Assembly (NCBI GenBank): GCA_016177345.1
Contig: JACOVM010000078.1
Location: 1-21,209, forward strand
Origin: Candidatus Woesearchaeota archaeon
Lineage (GTDB): Archaea; Nanobdellota; Nanobdellia; Woesearchaeales; UBA12501
Direction of reading: 5' to 3'
Length of the DNA stretch: 21,209 nucleotides
Shown: piece by piece, positions 6,385 to 13,892 of the stretch
How positions within the stretch are numbered: the stretch's first letter is position 1
Layout: the number at the start of each line of letters is the position of its first letter
Position numbers and translations under genes: made by a program
The notes under the pieces: generated by a model
The model's database searches: none
Told to the model about the DNA's origin: nothing
Seen by the model: the letters and a program-made list of their open reading frames with translations, nothing else

Positions 6385-6669
6385 ATGGCCTTCCGCATTC
6401 TCTTCAAACAAGCGATCACTTCTTTAGAGATTGTGGTCTGGCTTCTCTTTTTTTCACTGCTCGCACTAGCGTATGTTCTTAGCAGCCCACTGATGGAGAA
6501 CACTCTTCTTGGTATCGGCGTCAGTATCGGCTTGTTTTCTTTGTACAAGATGTCAAAGCTCGCAGCAAACTATCAGCAGAACGCCCAAGAAATCAAGGCA
6601 TGGACGTATCGATTCTGCGTGTTTAAGGTACTACCTGTTGGCGTTGCATTTATTGTTGCAGCTGGTTGA
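6385..6669 (+). CDS. small membrane protein, unknown function
   Basis: The protein has 94 residues. There are two strongly hydrophobic stretches near the N-terminus (about 14-33, IVVWLLFFSLLALAYVLSS, and 40-54, LLGIGVSIGLFSLYK) and a third at the end (about 80-93, VLPVGVAFIVAAG). It is likely an inner-membrane protein with two or three spans and a short cytoplasmic loop rich in Gln and Lys. No family is recognised. A weak TATA-like stretch (ACATATACA near 6349-6357) lies about 30 bp upstream. It could also be read from the winged-helix promoter. Confidence 0.6.
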   Translation: MAFRILFKQAITSLEIVVWLLFFSLLALAYVLSSPLMENTLLGIGVSIGLFSLYKMSKLAANYQQNAQEIKAWTYRFCVFKVLPVGVAFIVAAG

Positions 6670-6718
6670 GATTACCATACCGCAATTATTATAAGCTCTT
6701 GCTTCTTCCTCTAAGGAG

Positions 6719-7255
6719 ATGGAAGTACCTGCAAAGATGGAACTTGAAGTATTGTTGGAACGAGGCCTTCACGAGCGTGGCATCGCATTTGGTGAGCGAG
6801 AGTATGATGAAGACTGGGCCATCCTGCCTGAAGAACGCATAGAATATCCTTGCATTATTTTTACGAGATGCAGCGCTGATCGATATGGTGTTGCCATAAC
6901 ATACACCGTTACTCCTGTTGCGGCTCTTTCTTCAGTAGATGATGATCCAAAATTGCTCATCAGCCAAGGAAAAGTGCAGGATGAACTGATTGAGGTAGAA
7001 TACAGTGCAGGAATTGACGATGAAACGAAAGAGGCAATCTATATAACTATAGCATCTCTTCTTGTCAATCACGACACAAACTCACCATTGGTCTCTGCAG
7101 AAATATTCCCCACTTATCTTCAACAAGCCATAGCACTTGGCCTGCCCGATCCTGTGGTCAGGGCAATAGCAAGAATGCAAGATGTTTCTGTAGATTCTTC
7201 AGCAGCGCAGATTGCTTCCCTCGCCCTATCCTGCCTTGATTATAAGCTATCGTAA
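6719..7255 (+). CDS. hypothetical protein, 178 residues
   Basis: I do not recognise a family. The protein is acidic and soluble, with no signal peptide or transmembrane segment. The first half has alternating hydrophobic stretches suggesting beta strands (IEYPCIIFTRC, YGVAITYTVTPV). The second half is mostly helical. ATTATTATAA (6685-6694) is centred about 29 bp before the ATG at 6719, fitting a leaderless start. An in-frame ATG at 6737 is a less likely alternative. It ends convergently with the TlpA-like gene 24 bases away. Confidence 0.6.
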   Translation: MEVPAKMELEVLLERGLHERGIAFGEREYDEDWAILPEERIEYPCIIFTRCSADRYGVAITYTVTPVAALSSVDDDPKLLISQGKVQDELIEVEYSAGIDDETKEAIYITIASLLVNHDTNSPLVSAEIFPTYLQQAIALGLPDPVVRAIARMQDVSVDSSAAQIASLALSCLDYKLS

Positions 7256-7279
7256 AACAAGTACTTATTATGGAATGAA

Positions 7280-8008
7280 TTACGGAGAATGAATTCTCTT
7301 ACGTTGGGAAGATAGTGCTTGCTCAATCATGCTCTCCAATCTACGTTGGCCTTGTTGATTCCGAAGTAATCTGGCAAGATTATCCACGCGAAGGTTTCCT
7401 CTCCGCACTTCATTGCCATTTTCTGGAAGGAGATAGACCTGAGGATATGAATCACGTTTAAACTTGCCGAGTTTAGCACCATAAATAACGGGAGGGTCTC
7501 GATCGTCAAACCATCCGAGGATGGGGTATCGTGCAACATACTCCTTGCTTCCTACTTCATCTTTTGCTAGGTTCGCATGAGCAAACTCAGCTAAGTTAGA
7601 AAACATCACCTCAGCATCTCTCGTTGTTAAGTACCACTCAGCTTGAATTTCAACGCCAACAACAGATAATCCTTCTTCTTGGTACTTGTCCCGCAGGGCA
7701 TTCAGGAATGGCTTTTCTTCCAAACAGGGAAAACAGGCAGCAAACCCGAATGCAACAAGCGCTACCGAAGAGCCCTGCAACGCCAAATAATCAACAAGAC
7801 CCATCTCCGGACCTAACAACCCATCACCCCGATATTCCTTAATCTTACCGCCCAAGAAGCCCTGCTGTTCTGGCCCACGCTGTACTGGCAGCGAGGGATT
7901 GACAATGCCTTGGGACTGGCCTGACTGGCCTTGAGGCAAAGCTGATTCATAGGCTAACGTCGTCAATAATCCTGCCGTCCCTGTTAAAAATGAACGCCTT
8001 GATACCAT
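7280..8008 (-). CDS. Tat-exported TlpA/ResA-like thioredoxin-fold protein
   Basis: The 242-residue protein opens with a twin-arginine signal, SRRSFL (Arg4-Arg5), followed by a hydrophobic stretch to about residue 20, so a folded protein is probably sent across the membrane. A low-complexity Gln/Gly/Pro linker runs to about 55. The thioredoxin fold has its active site CFPC at 92-95, followed by the helix EKPFLNALRDKY. VVGVEIQAEW follows, and SYPQVYLL has a candidate cis-Pro at 189. TlpA-like proteins exchange thiols and disulfides outside the cell. Gly-Phe-Ala-Ala before CFPC fits the family but the site lacks the usual Trp. A TATA (8029-8036) lies 25 bp before the ATG, so it is leaderless. 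It diverges from the methyltransferase gene. Confidence 0.75.
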   Translation of the reverse strand: MVSRRSFLTGTAGLLTTLAYESALPQGQSGQSQGIVNPSLPVQRGPEQQGFLGGKIKEYRGDGLLGPEMGLVDYLALQGSSVALVAFGFAACFPCLEEKPFLNALRDKYQEEGLSVVGVEIQAEWYLTTRDAEVMFSNLAEFAHANLAKDEVGSKEYVARYPILGWFDDRDPPVIYGAKLGKFKRDSYPQVYLLPENGNEVRRGNLRVDNLARLLRNQQGQRRLESMIEQALSSQRKRIHSP

Positions 8009-8028
8009 TTTTTAAGAAAAGAAAGCGA

Positions 8029-8036
8029 AATATATA
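8029..8036 (-). promoter_or_regulatory. TATA box of the TlpA-like gene
   Basis: TATATATT on the minus strand is centred about 25 bp before the start at 8008, consistent with a leaderless transcript. Confidence 0.5.
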
Positions 8037-8110
8037 ACCTTTTGCCAGAAAAGAAGCCCTAGTTGAGAATCTCCATAAGTCTTTTAAAAAACCCTTTCCT
8101 CTGTCCTCCC

Positions 8111-9031
8111 ATGATCAATAAATCAGGAACAGGATTAGTTGCTTTTGAAGACGCGAGCGTCTTTATTCAGCAGAGAGCAGTGAGGAATTGGTACGATGAG
8201 CTCATGAGGCAGATGGTGCCGGTTTCTTTTGATTTTGTCCAAACGCCTGCGCCAAGTGAAGCAGCATTCTTCAGAAATCAAGGCATTGAGGCAACAACAT
8301 CATTTGAAAGGAATAGAAAGCGAGTAGAAACATCACTTATCAAACTTGTTCGATTTGTCTGGAGCCATTATAACTTACCAAGGAGAAGAGTTGTTGAGTA
8401 TGGCTCCGGCGCAACAGGATACTTTGACGCAGTTTTGAGGCCAAGGGAGGTTCAGGAATGGCTTCAAGTCGAAACAAATCCGCTTGCAATTGCTGAAAAT
8501 AGAAGGAGAAATCCTGCTGCTCAGGTTGTTGAAGGAACCTATTATGATATCCCTTATCGTGATGAAGAACTGATCGTCGGCCTTTCATCGTTCGATACCG
8601 CAAGCAACCTCTCTGCAGCAATACACCAAGTTGCAGGGGCATTACGGCCAGGAGGCTATTTTCTCCATGTTCAAGATGTTCGGCCTGGAGTTCATTTTCA
8701 AAGAGAATACCTCAAAAAAGCAGGAATTCCACTGCCAACAAAAATGTTTGAGGCAGGCAAAGGAAATCCGATTGGGTACATCATCAATGGACAACCATCC
8801 AGCTCAACTGATATTTTTCAAGATGCCATGGGAGCTGCCATTCACGAACATCATGATTTGGAGTTGCTAACAAATAGGTACCACACCCTTGTCGAATTTC
8901 AACCAGGGGATGTTCGCCAGGAAGTTTATTTTTTGAATTTATATTTGGAGCTTGGCCTCCCGCCAAATGCACCACAACGACTCCGAGAAACAACAATGAT
9001 TGTTACGCTTGCACAAAAAGTTGATAGATAA
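8111..9031 (+). CDS. class I SAM-dependent methyltransferase
   Basis: The protein has 306 residues. Motif I is VVEYGSGATGYF (94-105) and binds the methionine end of SAM. VETNPLAIAENR (120-131) has the acidic residue expected to hold the ribose. LRPGGYFLHVQDV (178-190) is the typical post-motif strand. About 90 residues of helical sequence precede the Rossmann core, and about 110 residues follow it. The substrate cannot be read from the sequence. A TTG reading from 8063 is possible. The TATA-like CTTTTAAAAAA centred near 8086 sits about 25 bp before the ATG at 8111, so I choose that start. Confidence 0.75.
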   Translation: MINKSGTGLVAFEDASVFIQQRAVRNWYDELMRQMVPVSFDFVQTPAPSEAAFFRNQGIEATTSFERNRKRVETSLIKLVRFVWSHYNLPRRRVVEYGSGATGYFDAVLRPREVQEWLQVETNPLAIAENRRRNPAAQVVEGTYYDIPYRDEELIVGLSSFDTASNLSAAIHQVAGALRPGGYFLHVQDVRPGVHFQREYLKKAGIPLPTKMFEAGKGNPIGYIINGQPSSSTDIFQDAMGAAIHEHHDLELLTNRYHTLVEFQPGDVRQEVYFLNLYLELGLPPNAPQRLRETTMIVTLAQKVDR

Positions 9032-9071
9032 AGTAAAGGGATAACATGGGATAATATCAAGCTCCTTAAAC

Positions 9072-9347
9072 TTACCCAATCGCCCTTCTCACGTCAATAA
9101 CATCTACGGAATTCACGCCAGGATGCCCAGAAATTTCTTGTTCTAAACTATCGGTAGAGCCTTTCTCTTCGCTCATCAAGAACAGAATCTTGAGCGCTTT
9201 AAGCCCAAATGCGATAGGCTCAATATCTACTTTGCCAACCTGGCCCCCAAATTCATGAATGGAATGGGTTGCTTTTTTCTCAAGAGCAGAAAGATCGGTA
9301 TCCGGGCTTTCCGGCATAATCTTCATGGTAACAATAACCTGAGCCAT
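9072..9347 (-). CDS. ef1b: archaeal translation elongation factor 1-beta (aEF1B)
   Basis: The 91-residue protein is the compact archaeal form of the guanine-nucleotide exchange factor that reloads EF-1 alpha with GTP. It matches the family throughout: VIVTMKIMPESPDTDLSALE at the start, then DIEPIAFGLKALKILFLMSE, and the end VNSVDVIDVRRAIG. It is a ferredoxin-like alpha/beta fold acting in the cytoplasm. It lies 48 bases downstream of the zinc-ribbon gene on the same strand. TAATAAAAAC (9369-9378) in that gap is centred about 26 bp before the ATG, so it may also have its own leaderless transcript. This gene is a strong archaeal marker. Confidence 0.93.
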   Translation of the reverse strand: MAQVIVTMKIMPESPDTDLSALEKKATHSIHEFGGQVGKVDIEPIAFGLKALKILFLMSEEKGSTDSLEQEISGHPGVNSVDVIDVRRAIG

Positions 9348-9395
9348 AATATCACAAAGAGCGCATATGTTTTTATTAGTTCTGAGTGCTAGTTC

Positions 9396-9569
9396 CTAGT
9401 TTGGCCCCTCAAATCCGCATCCAGGGCAGGAATATTTTGCGACAATCCTGCGGCAGGAGCCGCAGCGGACAATAGTATGCTTTCCACACTGTGGGCAGGA
9501 AAACGTCGTTGTTCCGACTTTGGCGCTAACGCGTTTCTTACAAGAACTGCACTGAAGTTGATCAACCAT
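9396..9569 (-). CDS. small double zinc-ribbon protein (HVO_2753-like)
   Basis: The protein has 57 residues and four paired-cysteine knuckles: CSSC (7-10), CPQC (25-28), CGSC (36-39) and CPGC (48-51). These are expected to bind two zinc ions. It belongs to a widespread euryarchaeal family of tiny zinc-finger proteins; the Haloferax member HVO_2753 lies, as I recall, beside the EF-1 beta gene, as here. The molecular role is unknown, and a link to translation is inferred from the neighbour. A different frame beginning at 9574 is open across the same stretch but encodes no recognisable pattern. TTATATAC, centred about 28 bp before 9569, gives a leaderless start. Confidence 0.85.
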   Translation of the reverse strand: MVDQLQCSSCKKRVSAKVGTTTFSCPQCGKHTIVRCGSCRRIVAKYSCPGCGFEGPN

Positions 9570-9681
9570 ACCATGGCTGTGGTTTAGCGGTCGTATATAA
9601 ATGTTGCTGAAAAGTAAAGGTGGGAAGCTCTTTCAAAATATGCCATGCTTAAGCCTAGTGCCTACCAAAAATAGGAGAAAA

Positions 9682-9853
9682 TCACGCCACGACCTTCGGT
9701 CGGGCGTGAACGGGTAGAAGTGGCGCAGCCATACAGCTATTTCTCTCCGAGTCCTTTTTTCGTGCTCCACATCCTTGAGGAGCACGAAAAAAGGAGGCGA
9801 TGATCATATCGAAAACGGCTGCGCCTATTCTGTCGTTCATGGCTCTGCCATGA
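9682..9853 (-). ncRNA. strongly structured intergenic element, possible non-coding RNA
   Basis: The gap 9570-9969 holds no convincing gene but several perfect inverted repeats. TCACGCC/GGCGTGA (9682-9688 and 9703-9709) encloses CGAC/GTCG with a CTTCG loop. GGCGCAGCC (9722-9730) pairs with GGCTGCGCC (9817-9825), enclosing a 17-bp perfect stem at 9752-9768 and 9779-9795 with a 10-base loop. TCATGGC/GCCATGA (9837-9843 and 9847-9853) forms another stem. On the minus strand the last hairpin (9709-9682) is followed by a T-rich stretch, like a terminator. An A/T-rich TATA-like element near 9886-9896 could start a transcript near 9865. It could instead be a small mobile or cruciform element. Open frames crossing it look accidental. 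Confidence 0.4.
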
Positions 9854-9969
9854 TTGTCGTTATAACTAACGTTCAAGACAAAGAATATTATTTATGTGCA
9901 GCAGTCAGCCAAAAGATTATTGTACCATCAACGGCAAAGCAACATGAGCAACATTATGGAAAGTATGCT

Positions 9970-10320
9970 TTAGTACAGCCGTTTCCCATTCTGCACCGGC
10001 TTGTCTACTGTCGTCAACACCACCCCTTTATCACTATCAAATCCGGTCGTAAGAACTTCTGACACAAAAGGCCCAATTTGTTTTGGAGGAAAGTTCACGA
10101 CGCAAACAACTTGCTTGCCAATAAGCTCTTCCTTGGAGTAGATACTCTTGATTTGAGCGCTTGATTTTTTTATGCCAAGCTCTTTACCGAGGTCAATAAT
10201 AAGCTTGTATGCCGGCTTTCGGGCTTGTGGAAAGTCCTCTACCTGAATAATAGTGCCAATGCGAAGGTCGACTTTTTGGAAGTCGTCATAAGAAATCAAG
10301 AACTGACTCTTGTTTATCAT
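9970..10320 (-). CDS. csaA: CsaA-like tRNA-binding-domain protein
   Basis: The 116-residue protein is a stand-alone OB-fold tRNA-binding domain. ISYDDFQKVDLRIGTIIQVE, then FPQARKPAYKL, GIKKSSAQI, VVNFPPKQIGPFVSEVL and the end PVQNGKRLY match CsaA closely. CsaA is a dimer related to the C-terminal domain of methionyl-tRNA synthetase. It binds tRNA and has been linked to chaperone or secretion roles in bacteria. The alternative is a detached MetRS beta-type domain, but the full-length match to CsaA makes that less likely. A TTG reading from 10335 exists. TATA TTTATTATA (10344-10352, plus strand view) lies about 28 bp before the ATG at 10320, so it is leaderless. Confidence 0.88.
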   Translation of the reverse strand: MINKSQFLISYDDFQKVDLRIGTIIQVEDFPQARKPAYKLIIDLGKELGIKKSSAQIKSIYSKEELIGKQVVCVVNFPPKQIGPFVSEVLTTGFDSDKGVVLTTVDKPVQNGKRLY

Positions 10321-10396
10321 AAGGTAGAAAAGCAAAGCACTTGTTTATTATAGTTTCTGTTTTGACGAGGCAGATCCAGTAGTGACCATCGCAAAA

Positions 10397-10444
10397 TTTA
10401 TAAATCCAACACCCCATGAATATCCCAGGGATTATTAAGGGGGT
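10397..10444 (+). promoter_or_regulatory. TATA box and Shine-Dalgarno site of the coiled-coil gene
   Basis: TTTATAAA (10397-10404) predicts a start near 10426. GGGGGT (10439-10444) lies six bases before the ATG at 10451. This is the same G-rich ribosome site as at 1283 and 6045. Confidence 0.6.
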
Positions 10445-10450
10445 TTAGAC

Positions 10451-13135
10451 ATGGGTGGACAGCCAATAGTGCAGACTTTTCAAGAAATGGATAAAAAGAT
10501 AGGGCTCCCTCCAATCTCCATTCCCCCAGCCCCGGAACATCCTTCTAAAAAAGAAAAACAAGAAGAACTCATTCCTCCCACCCCTAAAGTAAGCACTGTT
10601 CTTCATAAGCCGTATTCCTTAAAGCCAGTCTCTCCATCTCCTGACAAAAAGAAGCTGCTTACAAGAGCACAAAAAGCTATTCTTGCCTGGGATGCTGCAT
10701 TAACAAGGAAAAAAGCAGAGGTTGAGCAGCATGAAACAACTATGGAACGGCAAGAACAGCTCCTCAAGGAGCGCGAAGCCTTGCTGGAGCAGCGAGAAAA
10801 CGAATTCAAAAAGCGAATCAAGAAAAATGTGTCTACGTTTCAAAAAGCAGAACAAGTCCATGACGATACACTTCTTCTTCAAAGTGAGATGAGCAAGAAG
10901 CAAGATGAATTTCAACATCTAGAAAAAGAGCGGGATCTTCTTGCAAAACAACTTCAGATCGAACATCAAGAACTGAACAAAAGGAAAGACTTAATCCAAG
11001 ACCTCAGCCATCGCATGGTGCTCGAAAAGCAGCGAATGCTGGCAGAGCTTCAAGGCCTGGAGCTCAAAAAAAGAACGATCGAAAAGCAGGAAAGCCGCCT
11101 AAAACATCGGGAAGACCTTGTCGAGAAGAGGAAACACTATCTTCAAGGGCGAGAACAATACCTTCAAACAAAAGGGCTGGATGATGCCGCCGAGTATAAG
11201 AAAAAAGTTGCGAAAGACCTCCATGAAGCAATGCTCCACCAAGACACCATTACTAAAGAGATCAGTGAGCTTCAGCTTCAAAAAATGGAGCTTGCCAAGC
11301 AGTTAAAAATCCTCTCTGAAGGAATCAAAGGGGCAGAACAGCAGCTTCAGATCCAGCAAAAACAATTCCAGGAAAAGCAGGGCGAGTTCAGAAAAGAAAT
11401 TTCCTCATTCAACGACATACGAAAACAGTTTGGATCAGACCGAAAAAGCCTTCTTGAATTTGACCTCGAGCTGAAAAGGCGGGAAAACACGTTCCGGGAG
11501 CTTGTTGAAAAAACAAAAGGCATGCTCCAAGAAAAAGAGCATCTCCTCGAGCAGCAAGAAGAGCAGCTGGCAAAAAAAGAAAAAAACCTTGTTTCAAGAG
11601 AACGGCAATTGCTCGGAGACCCACAGGAAGTTCGCCTTAAGATCGAAAAAGAAAATAAAATTCTGGAGGATAATGCTGCAAAGCGAAAACAGGCTCTTCA
11701 AAAAGAGCTTCTTCAGCTGGAGACAACTCTGCTCCAGAAGCAGCAAGAACTAAACGAGCTGGAATCTCGGCAACAACAAATGCGTACAGCACCGTCACGT
11801 ATGCAAGATTGGCTTCCACCCCCACTCCCAAAGGCTGAAGTAGGAGATGCAGGCCTAAAAAGCCAAAAGGCACTTACGCAGCAGGATATTCTTCATGAAG
11901 ACATCTCCAGCCTTGAGGCGCAGAAGCATAATCTTCAGCAGGAGCTCCTCATGCTCCAGCAAGACATCAAAAAATATAGTGGTGACACTGTTGAAGCGCT
12001 AAAGTACAAAGAGAAGATTCTCCAAGAGCTTGAGGAAGAGCACCACCAAAAGCGAACCATGCTGGAATCCAACATGGACAATCAGCTGCTCGTTAAAGAG
12101 GCAATTCTGCGTGATCTCGAGAAAGAACATGAAGAAACTATGAAGAAAATGAAGAAAGAGATCATGATTGAACAACAAGGGGCATTGAGAAAAACACAGG
12201 AAGAGCATGCCTTATTCCTCAAAGCCCAAAAAGAGCGAGAACAGGAGCTAAGGCTTGCAGAGCAAGAGCTGAAAAAGAAGGAAGCAGAAATTCTTGAAAC
12301 CATTAATGTTTTAGAAAAAGACGAAGCGCTCCTGCGGTCCCGTGAAGACGAAATCCTCCAAAAAGTTCAAGAGATTGATGCGGACAGGAAGATGTTGGAT
12401 GATAAAGAGCAGGAGCTTCTGGATGTGATCAAAAAGCTTGATGCAAAAGAAGAAAAAATCCAAAGAGAAATGCAAACAATCCAGGATCACGAGCTGAAAA
12501 AAGAAGAAGTACGCCAGGTAAAAGAAGAGCTTGGAAAGAAAAAAACGCTTCTTCATGAGTACGCAAGCCAAATCGCCGTCATGACCGAAAAGAAGGCAAA
12601 ACTGCTTGATCTTCAGCATGTTAAAGAAGAAACTGAAGAATTGGAAAAAACACGTGCAAAACTCCGGCGCGAAATGGAGCAAGAGCGGCAGGAACTTGAA
12701 ATAGAAATCAACAAATTATCTTCCAATGCCAAAGAGCTTGCCATGTGCAAAGAAATGGAACAGCAAATTCTCCAGCGTGAAGCAACATTGAACAAAAAAG
12801 AGGAAGCGCTGCAAAATTTGTATGAAGCGCTCCAGCAGCAAGCCTCAATCATGCCAACGCCAGCATCAACAGCTGGAAAGCAGCTCGCGAGTGAGATCGT
12901 TCAGGCAGAGGATAGTGAAGAGATTGACATCTACTCCAAGATTGCCGATGCGCGCCGGGCACTTGCAGAAACGAATCTTCAGGCAGCTCATGCCATCTAT
13001 CGTGAAATTCAACAAGCATACCGCGGCTTTCGTGGTGATGCTGATGAAAAAAGAAAGATTTACTGCGACGTGATGGAATTAAAGACAGATATTGAGCTAG
13101 AGAAGCTTGAAGAGGCTGGCGAGGCTTATTCTTGA
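10451..13135 (+). CDS. 894-residue coiled-coil protein
   Basis: Residues about 15-70 are Pro/Lys-rich and probably disordered. From about 80 to 800 the sequence is almost unbroken heptad-like coiled coil rich in Glu, Lys, Gln and Leu. One Pro-rich break, around 445-470, includes DWLPPPLPKAE. Residues about 825-894 form a separate helical domain (IYSKIADARRALAETNLQAA, YREIQQAYRGF, KRKIYCDVMEL) that resembles short helical-repeat tails I associate with DPANN proteins; this is unverified. There is no signal peptide, transmembrane span, ATPase head or zinc hook, so it is not an SMC/Rad50 protein. A cytoplasmic scaffold or filament is possible, but function is unknown. It is the largest gene in the window and is transcribed alone from a leadered promoter. 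Confidence 0.85.
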   Translation: MGGQPIVQTFQEMDKKIGLPPISIPPAPEHPSKKEKQEELIPPTPKVSTVLHKPYSLKPVSPSPDKKKLLTRAQKAILAWDAALTRKKAEVEQHETTMERQEQLLKEREALLEQRENEFKKRIKKNVSTFQKAEQVHDDTLLLQSEMSKKQDEFQHLEKERDLLAKQLQIEHQELNKRKDLIQDLSHRMVLEKQRMLAELQGLELKKRTIEKQESRLKHREDLVEKRKHYLQGREQYLQTKGLDDAAEYKKKVAKDLHEAMLHQDTITKEISELQLQKMELAKQLKILSEGIKGAEQQLQIQQKQFQEKQGEFRKEISSFNDIRKQFGSDRKSLLEFDLELKRRENTFRELVEKTKGMLQEKEHLLEQQEEQLAKKEKNLVSRERQLLGDPQEVRLKIEKENKILEDNAAKRKQALQKELLQLETTLLQKQQELNELESRQQQMRTAPSRMQDWLPPPLPKAEVGDAGLKSQKALTQQDILHEDISSLEAQKHNLQQELLMLQQDIKKYSGDTVEALKYKEKILQELEEEHHQKRTMLESNMDNQLLVKEAILRDLEKEHEETMKKMKKEIMIEQQGALRKTQEEHALFLKAQKEREQELRLAEQELKKKEAEILETINVLEKDEALLRSREDEILQKVQEIDADRKMLDDKEQELLDVIKKLDAKEEKIQREMQTIQDHELKKEEVRQVKEELGKKKTLLHEYASQIAVMTEKKAKLLDLQHVKEETEELEKTRAKLRREMEQERQELEIEINKLSSNAKELAMCKEMEQQILQREATLNKKEEALQNLYEALQQQASIMPTPASTAGKQLASEIVQAEDSEEIDIYSKIADARRALAETNLQAAHAIYREIQQAYRGFRGDADEKRKIYCDVMELKTDIELEKLEEAGEAYS

Positions 13136-13231
13136 ACGTTAATTCTTAATTATTATGCTGCGCGGGCGTTTGCTTTTTACAGGCCATGCACTAGCTAAAA
13201 CATATTGTTCTTTAAATCACTTCTGTAAACA

Positions 13232-13239
13232 TTTAAATA
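13232..13239 (+). promoter_or_regulatory. TATA box of the PRTase-prs unit
   Basis: TTTAAATA is centred 26.5 bp before the ATG at 13262. This supports a leaderless start there rather than the TTG twelve bases upstream. Confidence 0.55.
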
Positions 13240-13261
13240 CCTCATTCTCTTGAAAAGGCAC

Positions 13262-13882
13262 ATGTTCCGCAATCGCACCCATGCTGGCCAGCTGCTTGCC
13301 AAAAAGCTATTCCTTCTCAAGGAGCCCGGCAACACGCTTATCCTTGGCATTCCCCGCGGCGGGGTAAAGGTTGCTTATGAAGTTGCGAAAGAGTTTGGGA
13401 TGAAGATGGATGTTCTTGTTGTCCGAAAGCTTGGCTATCCAAACAATGAGGAGCTGGCTATTGGCGCTGTTGGAGCTGGCGAGGCTTATCTTAACGATCA
13501 ACTTATTAGGGAGACTGGGCTTTCAAGAACTTTTCTTGACACAAAGATCAGAATGAAACAAGAAGAAGTTCGGAGAAGGTATGAGCTGTTTCGAGGAAAG
13601 CGGACAATGTATTCAGTGACGGGCAAGACGGTTATAATGATTGATGATGGAGCGGCAACAGGGTCAACATTGATCCTTGCTTTGCGCCTTCTTCGGAAGC
13701 AAGGCCCAAAGCGGCTTATTGTTGCCATTCCTGTTGCGCCAGCAGAGACGGTGAAAAAACTGGAGCGCGAAGCAGATCTTGTTATATGCCTTGAACAGCC
13801 AACGCTCTTTTCTGCCATCGGCCAGTTTTATGATGACTTTACCCAGGTTGAAGATTATATGGTGAAAGAATGCCTAAAATAA
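13262..13882 (+). CDS. phosphoribosyltransferase-family protein
   Basis: The protein has 206 residues. The PRPP-binding motif is VIMIDDGAATGST (124-136). GIPRGGVKVAYEVA (29-42) forms the first PRTase loop, VRKLGYPNNEELAIGAV (54-70) follows, and the end FSAIGQFYDDFTQVED fits a widespread group of PRTase-domain proteins of unspecified substrate. Such proteins may transfer or release phosphoribosyl groups on a base or nucleotide, but the acceptor is unknown. PRPP synthase begins ten bases after its stop, so supply and use of PRPP appear linked in one operon. The start at ATG 13262 is set by the TATA spacing. Confidence 0.82.
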   Translation: MFRNRTHAGQLLAKKLFLLKEPGNTLILGIPRGGVKVAYEVAKEFGMKMDVLVVRKLGYPNNEELAIGAVGAGEAYLNDQLIRETGLSRTFLDTKIRMKQEEVRRRYELFRGKRTMYSVTGKTVIMIDDGAATGSTLILALRLLRKQGPKRLIVAIPVAPAETVKKLEREADLVICLEQPTLFSAIGQFYDDFTQVEDYMVKECLK

Positions 13883-13892
13883 GTGATGCAAG

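Noticed and set aside
9682..9876. Minus-strand open frame of 64 codons over the hairpins
   Set aside because: Its sequence is dictated by the inverted repeats and resembles no protein family. The stretch is better explained as a structured element.
9775..10062. Plus-strand open frame of 95 codons across the structured gap
   Set aside because: It begins inside the 17-bp inverted repeat and runs antisense into the csaA-like gene. It has no promoter-like TATA at the right place and no recognisable motif.
10451..13135. SMC/Rad50-type ATPase
   Set aside because: There is no Walker A, no signature motif, no hinge and no CxxC hook; the protein is only coiled coil plus small end domains.
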